Source of the DNA: TMED27 sp964351195
GTDB taxonomy: Bacteria; Pseudomonadota; Alphaproteobacteria; Micavibrionales; Micavibrionaceae
Direction: 5' to 3'
NCBI GenBank assembly: GCA_964351195.1
Contig: CAYGNI010000084.1
Coordinates: 1 to 8,735 of the forward strand
Length of the DNA stretch: 8,735 nt
In this document: positions 1 to 6,018 of the stretch, in pieces
How positions within the stretch are numbered: position 1 is the stretch's first letter
Layout: the number at the start of each line of letters is the position of its first letter
Translations under genes and position numbers: made by a program
Notes under the pieces: generated by a model
Told to the model about the DNA's origin: nothing
Databases searched by the model: none
The model's input: only the letters and a program-made list of their open reading frames with translations

Positions 1-321
1 CACACACTCCCGGCCTAACCGCCCGCGCCCCGCACCCACCCCCACCCCTCCCAGCCGCCCAAACCCGACCCGCCGCACCAGCAAACCCCCGACAAAAATT
101 TTATCAGAGATGGGGTCAAGAAATGTACCAAACGCACTGATCTGGTTAAACTTTCGTGCCCACCACCCATCAACGAAATCGGTCAGCGACGCCAGCGCAT
201 AAAGCGCAAAGCACCCCCACGTCGCACCCGCACCAACCGTGCCTTCATAAAAGAAGCACGCCATCATCAACGGCAATAACGCCATGCGCAAGATGGTCAA
301 AATGTTTGGAACGTTCCACAT
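1..321 (-). CDS. pgsA: CDP-diacylglycerol-glycerol-3-phosphate 3-phosphatidyltransferase, N-terminal part (runs off left edge)
   Basis: Reading the minus strand from the ATG at 319-321 gives an open frame of 107 codons to base 1. The start reads MWNVPNILTILR, typical of PgsA. Residues 48-73 contain the complete CDP-alcohol phosphatidyltransferase signature D-x2-D-G-x2-A-R-x8-G-x3-D-x3-D (D48, D51, G52, A55, R56, G65, D69, D73), which binds metal and the CDP moiety. Two hydrophobic stretches (about 6-24 and 35-47) fit membrane helices. The family makes phosphatidylglycerophosphate from CDP-diacylglycerol and glycerol-3-phosphate in the inner membrane. The assignment to PgsA rather than another family member is inferred from the N-terminus. 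Residues 78-107 are very rich in Gly and Arg, and the underlying 60 bases are about two-thirds C. They still end in a GREC-V like the usual REI-V stretch, so the frame seems right but the bases may be unreliable. No clear Shine-Dalgarno precedes the start. Confidence 0.85.
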   Translation of the reverse strand, partial: MWNVPNILTILRMALLPLMMACFFYEGTVGAGATWGCFALYALASLTDFVDGWWARKFNQISAFGTFLDPISDKIFVGGLLVRRVGFGRLGGVGVGAGRGRLGRECV

Positions 322-350
322 AAATTAATTCATAGCAAATTCCACACAGC

Positions 351-379
351 AAAACACCCGCTTTAAGGGCGGGTGCTTT
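351..379 (-). terminator. intrinsic terminator downstream of ctrA
   Basis: On the minus strand a 7-bp GC-rich stem (CACCCGC at 375-369 pairing with GCGGGTG at 361-355) encloses a 7-nt loop. It is followed at once by TTTT (354-351), and upstream AAA at 379-377 can pair with that U-tract. It lies about 30 nt after the ctrA stop and 30 nt before the pgsA start. It should end ctrA transcription and uncouple it from pgsA. In the plus direction the stem is followed only by CTTTA, so it is weaker that way. Confidence 0.75.
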
Positions 380-405
380 AATCTATTCACACATTGTGGG
401 AAAGC

Positions 406-1119
406 TTATGCATTCACCGCTTGTGATTTCTTCGCCTCGGCGCCGTTCGGATCACGAAGAACATAGCCGCGTCCCCAAACAGTTTCGATATAGTTTTCCC
501 CACCCGCAGCATCCTCAAGCTTTTTACGCAGCTTACAGATAAATACGTCAATAATCTTCACTTCCGGCTCGTCCATACCGCCATAAAGATGGTTCAGAAA
601 CATTTCTTTCGTAAGGGTTGTACCTTTGCGAAGCGATAAAAGCTCAATAATACCGTATTCTTTGCCGGTGAGATGGAGCGGGCTTCCGTCCACTTCAACA
701 GTGCGTGTATCGAGGTTAACCTTAACCTTGCCGGTCTCGATAATGCTTTGTGAGTGTCCTTGAGAGCGACGCACAATCGCCTGAATACGGGCAATCAACT
801 CGCGTTTGTCGAACGGTTTAGTGAGGTAATCATCCGCGCCGTAACCAAGACCTTTGATCTTGTTATCAAGCTCGGTAAGACCGGAGAGAATAAGAATAGG
901 TGTCTCAACCTTGGAATCACGCAGCGCTTTCAGCACGTCATATCCGTCCATATCCGGCAACATCAGGTCCAGAATAATAATGTCGTAATCGTAAATTTTT
1001 CCAATTTCCAGGCCGTCTTCACCCAAATCTGTGGTGTCCACGATATAGCCTTCGGATTTGAGCATCAGCTCAATGGACTTGGCGGTTGAGGTATCATCTT
1101 CGACTAAGAGGACTCGCAT
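406..1119 (-). CDS. ctrA: cell-cycle response regulator CtrA
   Basis: This encodes a 237-residue OmpR/PhoB-type response regulator, the usual length for CtrA. The receiver domain (about 1-120) has the acidic pocket E7-D8-D9, the phospho-acceptor D51 in IILDLMLPDMDGYD, S79 after strand 4, and K101 in LTKPFD. The winged-helix domain (about 128-225) carries LTGKEYGIIELLSLRKG, KIIDVFICKLRKKL and WGRGYVL, which are highly typical of CtrA. In alphaproteobacteria phosphorylated CtrA binds TTAA-containing sites, controls flagellar, chemotaxis and division genes, and in Caulobacter silences the origin. The start is supported by AAGGA (1129-1133 on the plus strand) nine bases upstream. The protein ends in Asn-Ala rather than the Ala-Ala known as the ClpXP degron in Caulobacter. 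A terminator follows, so ctrA is probably monocistronic. Its upstream region has clustered TTAA half-sites and two GANTC sites, consistent with autoregulation and methylation control. Confidence 0.97.
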   Translation of the reverse strand: MRVLLVEDDTSTAKSIELMLKSEGYIVDTTDLGEDGLEIGKIYDYDIIILDLMLPDMDGYDVLKALRDSKVETPILILSGLTELDNKIKGLGYGADDYLTKPFDKRELIARIQAIVRRSQGHSQSIIETGKVKVNLDTRTVEVDGSPLHLTGKEYGIIELLSLRKGTTLTKEMFLNHLYGGMDEPEVKIIDVFICKLRKKLEDAAGGENYIETVWGRGYVLRDPNGAEAKKSQAVNA

Positions 1120-1130
1120 GATATTGATTC
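1111..1130. promoter_or_regulatory. pair of GANTC (CcrM methylation) sites at the ctrA start
   Basis: GACTC at 1111-1115 (within ctrA codons 2-3) and GATTC at 1126-1130 (next to the ribosome-binding site) lie 15 bp apart. GANTC is the target of the alphaproteobacterial cell-cycle methyltransferase CcrM. In Caulobacter a GANTC in the ctrA P1 promoter couples transcription to replication fork passage. Here the sites sit downstream of the likely promoter, so any such role is inferred. Confidence 0.4.
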
Positions 1131-1171
1131 CTTTATGCTTTTCAGGTTCGTCAGTTTGTTTCCCGTTTTAT

Positions 1172-1186
1172 GGGGGGCGGGGTGGG
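1172..1186. other. G-rich tract in the ctrA 5' leader region
   Basis: The plus strand has runs of six, four and three G broken by one C and one T. The ctrA transcript (minus strand) would therefore carry a C-rich run 52-66 nt before its start codon. It stands out from the AT-rich DNA on the ORF side of the leader. No function can be assigned from the sequence. Confidence 0.4.
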
Positions 1187-1220
1187 ACCAATGGTGAAAC
1201 GCAAACAGGTATCCACCCGC

Positions 1221-1266
1221 GTTAAACATTATTAATAAATAGTTTAACAAATATTAACGCCGTTAA
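1221..1266. promoter_or_regulatory. clustered TTAA half-sites and two palindromes upstream of ctrA (possible CtrA autoregulatory operator)
   Basis: Five TTAA tetramers fall within 45 bp (starting at 1222, 1232, 1244, 1254 and 1263). Two form TTAA-N6-TTAA modules repeated at a 22-bp offset (1222-1235 and 1244-1257). The arms GTTAAAC (1221-1227) and GTTTAAC (1242-1248) are exact inverted repeats around an AT-rich core. TTAACG-C-CGTTAA (1254-1266) is a perfect odd palindrome. The CtrA consensus is TTAA-N7-TTAA, and spacing here is 6, 8, 6 and 5, so none matches exactly. On the minus strand a weak promoter could overlap: TTGTTA (1269-1264), a 17-bp spacer, then TAAACT (1246-1241). If so, a bound regulator would cover the ctrA promoter. 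Confidence 0.45.
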
Positions 1267-1273
1267 CAATTGT

Positions 1274-1729
1274 TTATTTTTGAGAGGGTTCAGGAGCTAA
1301 ATCGCCAGGTAAATAAAATGGCCTCACGAATGCATATTTTCTTGTTCTCACAGCTATATCAACAGTTTCAGCGAGAGCGCGATGGCTTGCGCTATTTGCT
1401 TTAACAAGTGCAATAATTAAGCTTCCAGCAAGATGTTTTTCTTCAGCAGTAATAACGGCATCTGAAGCTAAAAGACAGACGATTGGAATATTAAATTTTC
1501 TTTCTGTAAGTTGCCCTAAAGCTGTATTATTTGGAGAACGTCTCATATCAAATACTATCAACTCAATGTCATGATGAGGGTCTTCAAATATAGCTTGGTA
1601 ATCTAAATCATGGCTTGTAACGATAATCTTATCATGCCCATACCTTTCCAAAGTTTCTTTTAACCCCGTTAGGAACGCATATTCAGGTTCTCTCTGACTC
1701 TGCAAATCTGTTATAACCAATATCGACAT
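1274..1729 (-). CDS. hypothetical 151-residue protein, stand-alone receiver-like or Orn/Lys/Arg decarboxylase N-terminal-like domain
   Basis: I do not recognise this as a named gene. The predicted fold alternates strands and helices: strand ILVITD (3-8), helix about 18-30, strand IELIVFD (55-61), strand IPIVCLLAS (81-89), strand LIIALVKA (104-111), then a helix to about 130. D8, D61, S89 and K110 fall near the receiver-domain positions for acid pocket, phospho-Asp, Thr/Ser and Lys, but the second pocket acid and the usual Pro after Lys are missing. Length, the longer first segment and the tail (AETVDIAVRTRKYAFVRPFY) recall from memory the N-terminal wing domain of bacterial Orn/Lys/Arg decarboxylases, such as LdcI/AdiA, here without the PLP enzyme domain. 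There is no signal peptide or membrane helix. The gene is AT-rich: I count 41 G+C in the 120 bases 1441-1560, against 35 in 60 bases of fliI. This suggests later acquisition between ctrA and fliI. The Shine-Dalgarno is weak. Confidence 0.8.
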   Translation of the reverse strand: MSILVITDLQSQREPEYAFLTGLKETLERYGHDKIIVTSHDLDYQAIFEDPHHDIELIVFDMRRSPNNTALGQLTERKFNIPIVCLLASDAVITAEEKHLAGSLIIALVKANSASHRALAETVDIAVRTRKYAFVRPFYLPGDLAPEPSQK

Positions 1730-1764
1730 TGTTTTTCTCGATTAAATTAAAAAATAAACCCTAT

Positions 1765-1770
1765 ATTATA
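1765..1770 (-). promoter_or_regulatory. possible -10 box for the 151-codon gene
   Basis: The minus strand reads a perfect TATAAT at 1770-1765, 35 nt before the start codon at 1729, within an AT-rich stretch (1741-1785). No good -35 element is seen at 16-18 bp spacing, so this is weak support. Confidence 0.3.
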
Positions 1771-1801
1771 CATAATAAAAAATCAAGCTTTTCCGCGCTC
1801 T

Positions 1802-1884
1802 CGTCATTGCGAGGAGCCTGCGACGAAGCAATCCAGGGCTATCAAGAACAACTCATGGATTGCTTCGCTGCGCTCGCAATGACG
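1802..1884. repeat. imperfect inverted repeat (REP-like dispersed palindromic element)
   Basis: The left arm (1802-1835) and right arm (1856-1884) are inverted copies. The outer 12 bases CGTCATTGCGAG match exactly with CTCGCAATGACG, and the inner GAAGCAATCCA matches TGGATTGCTTC. The left arm has five extra bases in the middle. A 20-nt spacer (1836-1855) forms the loop. The motif of CGTCATTGCGAG followed by GAAGCAATCCA is, from general knowledge, a widespread noncoding repeat in several proteobacterial genomes. Only one copy is present in the window, so its dispersed nature is inferred. Confidence 0.75.
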
Positions 1885-1912
1885 CACTATTGCAGTCACT
1901 GCGTTCTATGTA

Positions 1913-1944
1913 TCTCTGCGCTCTCTGTGTTCTCCGTAGTTAAA
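1913..1944. repeat. degenerate CTCTGTG-type short repeat
   Basis: Pyrimidine-rich, loosely repeating units (CTCTGCG, CTCTCTGTG, TTCTCCGTAG, TTAAA) resemble a short dispersed noncoding sequence seen in various bacterial genomes. It lies between the two palindromic elements. Support is by resemblance only. Confidence 0.3.
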
Positions 1945-1953
1945 AACACCAGG

Positions 1954-1976
1954 ATCCTGCGATCAAGTCGCAGGAT
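1954..1976. repeat. short perfect hairpin ATCCTGCGA / TCGCAGGAT
   Basis: A 9-bp perfect stem (1954-1962 with 1968-1976) has a 5-nt loop (TCAAG) and is followed by GACG. The AGGATCCTGCGA...TCGCAGGATGACG pattern is another known type of dispersed palindrome in alphaproteobacteria (from memory). It ends 33 bp before the fliI start and has no T-run, so it is not a standard terminator. It may form in or just before the fliI leader. Confidence 0.6.
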
Positions 1977-2009
1977 GACGGCGTATAAAAGCTGTGCCAT
2001 ACTACCCCC

Positions 2010-3368
2010 ATGGATCGTCTCTCAGAAAAAGCCATTGCCGCCGTGGAAACCGTTCCTGAACGGGAAATCTATGGCGAGGTGACAAAAATTCTCGGTTTGC
2101 TCGTGGAAATTGCGGGTTTCGGCGGGGCGCTCTCCATCGGTTCAATCTGTCATTTACGCCCAAAACCCAACAAAGCCGTGCCGGACGTCCCCAAAGACAT
2201 CCCTTGCGAAGTCGTGGGGTTTAAGGACGGTCACGCGCTGCTGATGCCGTTCGGCACACTCGAAGGGGTGGGCCTTGGCTGCAAAGCGATTATTCAGGAC
2301 ACACAGCCTATCATCCTGCCCGATGAGCGTTGGCTGGGCCGCGTCATTAATGGTCTGGGTCAGCCGATCGACGGCCTCGGGGCATTGCCACAAGGCGGTC
2401 ACCCCGTGCCGCTCAAAAACAAACCCCCGCCGCCGCATTCGCGCCAACGTATGGGCAAGCAGCTGGATTTGGGGGTACGCACGGTCAACAGCTTTCTGGC
2501 CACATGTCAGGGCCAGCGTATGGGCATTTTCTCCGGCTCGGGCGTGGGAAAATCTGTCCTACTTTCTATGATGGCGCGTTACACTAGCGCTGATGTCTCC
2601 GTCATCGGTCTGGTAGGAGAACGTGGCCGCGAGGTGCAGGAGTTTCTCGAAGATGATCTCGGCCCCGATGGACTGGCTCGCTCCGTCGTTATTGTTGCCA
2701 CCGGCGATGAGCCAGCTCTCATGCGCCGTCAAGCCGCCTATGTCACCCTCGCAGTGGCGGAATATTTCCGCGATCAAGGCAAACAGGTCCTGTGCCTGAT
2801 CGACTCTATTACCCGCTTTGCCATGGCGCAGCGTGAAATCGGCCTCTCGGCCGGTGAGCCCCCAACCTCCAAAGGCTATCCGCCCACCACATTCGGTGAG
2901 CTTGCGCGGCTGCTGGAGCGCGCCGGACCCGGCGCTCCGGGGCAGGGGAATATCACCGGCCTGTTCTCCGTGCTGGTGGAGGGCGACGACCACAACGAAC
3001 CCATCTCTGATGCCGCGCGTGGGATCCTCGACGGGCATATCGTCATGGAACGTGAAATCGCAGATCGCGGGCGTTATCCTGCGATTAATGTTTTGAAATC
3101 GATCTCGCGGGCCATTCCCGGCGTGCTGAACCAACAACAAAACGAGATCATTAAACGCGCCAAGCAAATTATCACATCTTACGAAAACATGGCCGAGCTT
3201 ATTCGTTTGGGCGCGTATCGCCGCGGCTCTGATCCCGATGTCGATGAGGCCATTGCGATATACCCTGAAATTGAGGATTTCCTCGCCCAGCACAAAGACG
3301 ACAGCACAACCATCGACGAAACCTTCGCCCGCCTTGCTGCGATCATAGGAATGAGCTATGGCGAATGA
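2010..3368 (+). CDS. fliI: flagellum-specific ATP synthase / export ATPase FliI
   Basis: This encodes a 452-residue protein, the normal FliI length. It is the hexameric cytoplasmic ATPase of the flagellar type III export apparatus, homologous to F1-beta. The N-terminal beta domain (about 20-95) leads into the ATPase core: Walker A SGSGVGKS (175-182), GERGREV (203-209), Walker B strand LCLIDSITR (261-269) and PPTTFGELARLLERAG (291-306). The C-terminal helical domain follows (about 370-452) with GAYRRGSDP near 401-409. The start is the first ATG after an in-frame stop at 1986-1988. No Shine-Dalgarno is visible; the bases before it are pyrimidine-rich (ACTACCCCC), and a TATAAA at 1984-1989 could give a very short leader. 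The gene overlaps fliJ by 11 bp, indicating translational coupling. The only unusual part is the upstream region, packed with dispersed-type repeats. Confidence 0.97.
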   Translation: MDRLSEKAIAAVETVPEREIYGEVTKILGLLVEIAGFGGALSIGSICHLRPKPNKAVPDVPKDIPCEVVGFKDGHALLMPFGTLEGVGLGCKAIIQDTQPIILPDERWLGRVINGLGQPIDGLGALPQGGHPVPLKNKPPPPHSRQRMGKQLDLGVRTVNSFLATCQGQRMGIFSGSGVGKSVLLSMMARYTSADVSVIGLVGERGREVQEFLEDDLGPDGLARSVVIVATGDEPALMRRQAAYVTLAVAEYFRDQGKQVLCLIDSITRFAMAQREIGLSAGEPPTSKGYPPTTFGELARLLERAGPGAPGQGNITGLFSVLVEGDDHNEPISDAARGILDGHIVMEREIADRGRYPAINVLKSISRAIPGVLNQQQNEIIKRAKQIITSYENMAELIRLGAYRRGSDPDVDEAIAIYPEIEDFLAQHKDDSTTIDETFARLAAIIGMSYGE

Positions 3369-3786
3369 TTTGAACCCGTTGATCCGCGTGCGCCGCCACG
3401 CGCTGGAGCAAAAACAAAAATTCCTAGCCGAGCTGTATCGTCAGGCTGAAGACTACGAAAATCAAAAAGCCACACTTCTTAAAAACCTTGAGGAAGAGCG
3501 CGAAAAACTCTCTGATATGGGCCCTGAAATGTTGGCGTATTTCGGCCCGTATTCCCAAAGTGTGAAAGAGCGCGTCGAAGAAATCGAAGATGCGATGAAA
3601 ATACTAAACTCCCGAATTGATACCGCGCGCGAAGATATGCGTGAAGCCTTCGCCGAGGTCAAAAAGCTGGAAATAACACAAAACGCCCGCGACGATGAAG
3701 AACGCGCGGAGCTGGAAAAAAAGCTCTCCGATGAGCTCGATGAAATCGCGATTGAAGGGTACAGGCGAAAGCAGGACGAGGCCTAA
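3358..3786 (+). CDS. fliJ: flagellar export protein FliJ
   Basis: This encodes 142 residues, almost entirely charged helix, with coiled-coil patterns at about 18-55 and 65-130. This is the size and character of FliJ, the stalk protein that inserts into the FliI hexamer and contacts FlhA to drive export. There is no signal peptide or membrane segment. Sequence similarity in FliJ is low in general, so the call rests on the coiled coil plus its position directly after fliI. The ATG lies inside the end of fliI in another frame, with GGA (3348-3350) seven bases upstream, so the two are probably translationally coupled. The stop codon TAA overlaps the TAG of the convergent fliK-like gene. Confidence 0.9.
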   Translation: MANDLNPLIRVRRHALEQKQKFLAELYRQAEDYENQKATLLKNLEEEREKLSDMGPEMLAYFGPYSQSVKERVEEIEDAMKILNSRIDTAREDMREAFAEVKKLEITQNARDDEERAELEKKLSDELDEIAIEGYRRKQDEA

Positions 3787-5966
3787 GCCTCCACACCCAC
3801 CGATCTTTCCTGATCTGCCTGAATTGTAACCCACTGTGCACCGGCATTTTGGAACGACAACTCCCCACCAACTTGCGAAGGCCGCAACGCATCAGTATAC
3901 ATTCGCCGCATTTCGGCCTGCATCGCGCCTGAAAAATGCTCCTGCGTGCGCAAGATCACATCGAGGCGCGGCCCGTCACGCGACACCGGACGGAACAGCC
4001 CGTCCACCTGCACCTTACCCATCGCGCTCAGCGATAAATCAAACACAAAACGTGTGCCTTTTTGCCCCTGCTGCTCGTCATCACCTTGTGCATTTTGCTC
4101 ATGCCGGAAATACAGCGCGATCTTTTGCATCTCGCCCTCCCAGAACATGGGAAGATTCACCGCACGAAAATCCTGTCCAACGGGGTCGGCTGATGTGCGG
4201 TTCAGCAATCCGGCCTCCTGCCCCAGGCGCGTCAGCAGCCCGCCTTTCCCGCTTTGCCGCAAAGCCTCCACAGCCTTGTCCCCCAGCCAGGATTGTATAT
4301 CGCCGCCGCGCACTGCGCTGATAAAGAACAGCGCCGCCGCACCGAATTGCGCGGGCACAGACGGAGAAGGGACATGCGCGGACATCCCCTGCGCTACGGG
4401 CGGAGCAACTTGCGCCAACGACTGATAAATCTCTTCCATCACAGGCCAGTTTTGCGGCATCAAATACGCTTGCAATGGCGCCCCGGTCAGCGGCAACGCC
4501 GTCACCGCACTGATGACGGGCGCTTGCGGCGTAAGATGAATTTGCGAGCCTACAGGAATGTTTTCATTGGGAAATGTCAGTGCAAAGCCCTCATCCGAAG
4601 GATAGATCGGAATAACGCCCGCCGGAAAAGCGCTGTAAGCCGTAGGCGTAAAAAACACGAGCACAGGCAGCGTGTAATCCGTTTTCCCGACGACAAGCGC
4701 GCTGACCTGCCCGGCTTGCTGATTTTGAATGACACTGCTCGCCAGATTTGTTGTCTGCGGCAGGGGAATGCCGTCCTCTGTCGGCGCGCTTTGGAATAAA
4801 GAAACAGGCAAGGTTGTAGCTTGCGCTTGAGCTGTGCTTTGCGGCGGCGTAATCTGCACCAAAGGCGCATCAATCTTCGTGATCCGCGCATCCAGCGTCG
4901 CGCCGGGAATCGGCGAGGACGGGGCTTCATTCGCCAGTGCAGGCGTAAATGAACCCTCTTCCACGTTAACAAGCTGCGCGGCCTGCAGCACTTGTGGTGC
5001 CTGAAATGTCGCGCTGGGGATCAGCGCCGAAGAGACGAGCGGGTTTTGAGGCGCGGGCTGCAGGGCATTAAAAGCGCTCGCATCGGGAAACCCTAATGTC
5101 TGCAGCGTGGGAGTAGAAGGTTGTAACGCATCAACGCCGCTTTGAATTTGCACGGTGGGCAGGGGCGTTAAAGCAGGCTGCTGCACTATCAATGCAGGCT
5201 GGGCAGGGGAAACGCTAACACTAGGCACTACGATGTTTGAACTCTGCACCGCCGCAGGCAAAACTTGAGCGGTAATATCAGGCGGCAGCGCGGTCTGCTG
5301 CGTAATCACTTGTTGCACGGCCTGTGCACTGAGTGGTTCCAGGCGGATCAGACTTCCCGGGTCTGGAAACCCCTGTATTTGAAGCGTACTGGCCTGCGCG
5401 GGCGGGCGTGTATCTTGCGTCTGCGCGCGGGCAGGTAAAGTTTGTGCCTGCTCCGGACGAAGGCGAATATTCACCGGTGTATCCGATCGGCGCAGTGTCG
5501 ACGCCCTGTCATCACCTTGCGCAGTTTGTGCGGACCCGGCCCCCCGTGATGGCGCAGCTCTGACAATCACTTGCTGCGGCTGCGGCGCACTCTCTGGCGC
5601 CGGGCGTGACGGCGAAGGGGAGGGTGTATTCACGCTCGTACTAGATGAAGGCGCTTGGCGCGCAGGCGGTTGAATCTCAATCTCGACGCGTTGCCCAGGC
5701 TGCGGAGCAGGGCGCTTTGCATCCGGCGGCGGAAGCTGCACATCGACATCCCCGCGCGGCGTACGCACCCGCACGCTATTGTCGTCATTCACGCGCACAA
5801 CCTCACCCTGCAGGCGCAAAGGCCTACGCTCCTGCGCAACCTGTGCGCGCACGTCATCGGGAATGTTAAGAATGCGCCCCGGCTGTTCGGCGCTGCTGAT
5901 CGTGCTTGAGGAGCTTTTGGATACATTCGCACCCGTCGGCAGTGATGGAAATCCTGACTCGGCCAT
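3783..5966 (-). CDS. fliK: FliK-like flagellar hook-length control protein
   Basis: This is a 727-residue protein, longer than the roughly 400-residue enteric FliK. Residues 30-100 form a predicted beta module (LRLQGEVVRV, VRVRTPRGDVDVQLPP, PGQRVEIEI). Residues 100-400 are low complexity, rich in Pro, Gln, Ala and Ser. They include a TLQ-x2-GFPD motif at 194-202 and again at 287-295, about 93 residues apart. Residues 418-480 look like a second beta module (VSALVVGKT, ALTFP, IPVGSQIHLTP). The C-terminal part (about 600-708) fits the FliK/Flg_hook domain: LSLSAMGKVQVDGLF, LDVILRTQEHF, a helix with RRMY-x3-LR, then GELSFQ. FliK is exported, measures hook length and switches FlhB to filament substrates. 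The call combines the C-terminal domain with position after flhG; no domain search was run. The start is the ATG 52 nt after flhG with no clear Shine-Dalgarno. It is the last gene of the minus-strand flagellar set. Confidence 0.75.
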   Translation of the reverse strand: MAESGFPSLPTGANVSKSSSSTISSAEQPGRILNIPDDVRAQVAQERRPLRLQGEVVRVNDDNSVRVRTPRGDVDVQLPPPDAKRPAPQPGQRVEIEIQPPARQAPSSSTSVNTPSPSPSRPAPESAPQPQQVIVRAAPSRGAGSAQTAQGDDRASTLRRSDTPVNIRLRPEQAQTLPARAQTQDTRPPAQASTLQIQGFPDPGSLIRLEPLSAQAVQQVITQQTALPPDITAQVLPAAVQSSNIVVPSVSVSPAQPALIVQQPALTPLPTVQIQSGVDALQPSTPTLQTLGFPDASAFNALQPAPQNPLVSSALIPSATFQAPQVLQAAQLVNVEEGSFTPALANEAPSSPIPGATLDARITKIDAPLVQITPPQSTAQAQATTLPVSLFQSAPTEDGIPLPQTTNLASSVIQNQQAGQVSALVVGKTDYTLPVLVFFTPTAYSAFPAGVIPIYPSDEGFALTFPNENIPVGSQIHLTPQAPVISAVTALPLTGAPLQAYLMPQNWPVMEEIYQSLAQVAPPVAQGMSAHVPSPSVPAQFGAAALFFISAVRGGDIQSWLGDKAVEALRQSGKGGLLTRLGQEAGLLNRTSADPVGQDFRAVNLPMFWEGEMQKIALYFRHEQNAQGDDEQQGQKGTRFVFDLSLSAMGKVQVDGLFRPVSRDGPRLDVILRTQEHFSGAMQAEMRRMYTDALRPSQVGGELSFQNAGAQWVTIQADQERSVGVEA

Positions 5967-6018
5967 ATTTCATTTTAACGCGAAGAGGTTAATAAACGAA
6001 GAGCTTTAGTGTGAATGA

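Noticed and set aside
754..1089. Open frame on the plus strand opposite ctrA
   Set aside because: Antisense shadow of a highly conserved ctrA coding region; no start signal or domain.
1172..1186. G-quadruplex in the ctrA leader
   Set aside because: The runs do not give four separated tracts of three G; only a weak two-layer form is possible.
1742..1750. TTAA pair upstream of the 151-codon gene as a CtrA box
   Set aside because: The two TTAA are one base apart, far from the 7-bp spacing of CtrA sites, in a generally AT-rich stretch.
1802..1980. CRISPR array or insertion sequence
   Set aside because: No regularly spaced direct repeats, no transposase gene, and the elements are short, dissimilar palindromes.
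1729..2082. Open frame of 117 codons on the plus strand before fliI
   Set aside because: It is made of the dispersed-type repeats and then enters fliI in another frame; no protein family features.
2559..3293. Long minus-strand frame of 244 codons inside fliI
   Set aside because: Shadow of the fliI coding sequence, whose ATPase motifs are intact; product unlike a folded protein family.
4254..4972. Arg-rich open frames on both strands within the fliK-like gene
   Set aside because: They reflect alternate frames of its repetitive Pro/Gln/Ala coding sequence.
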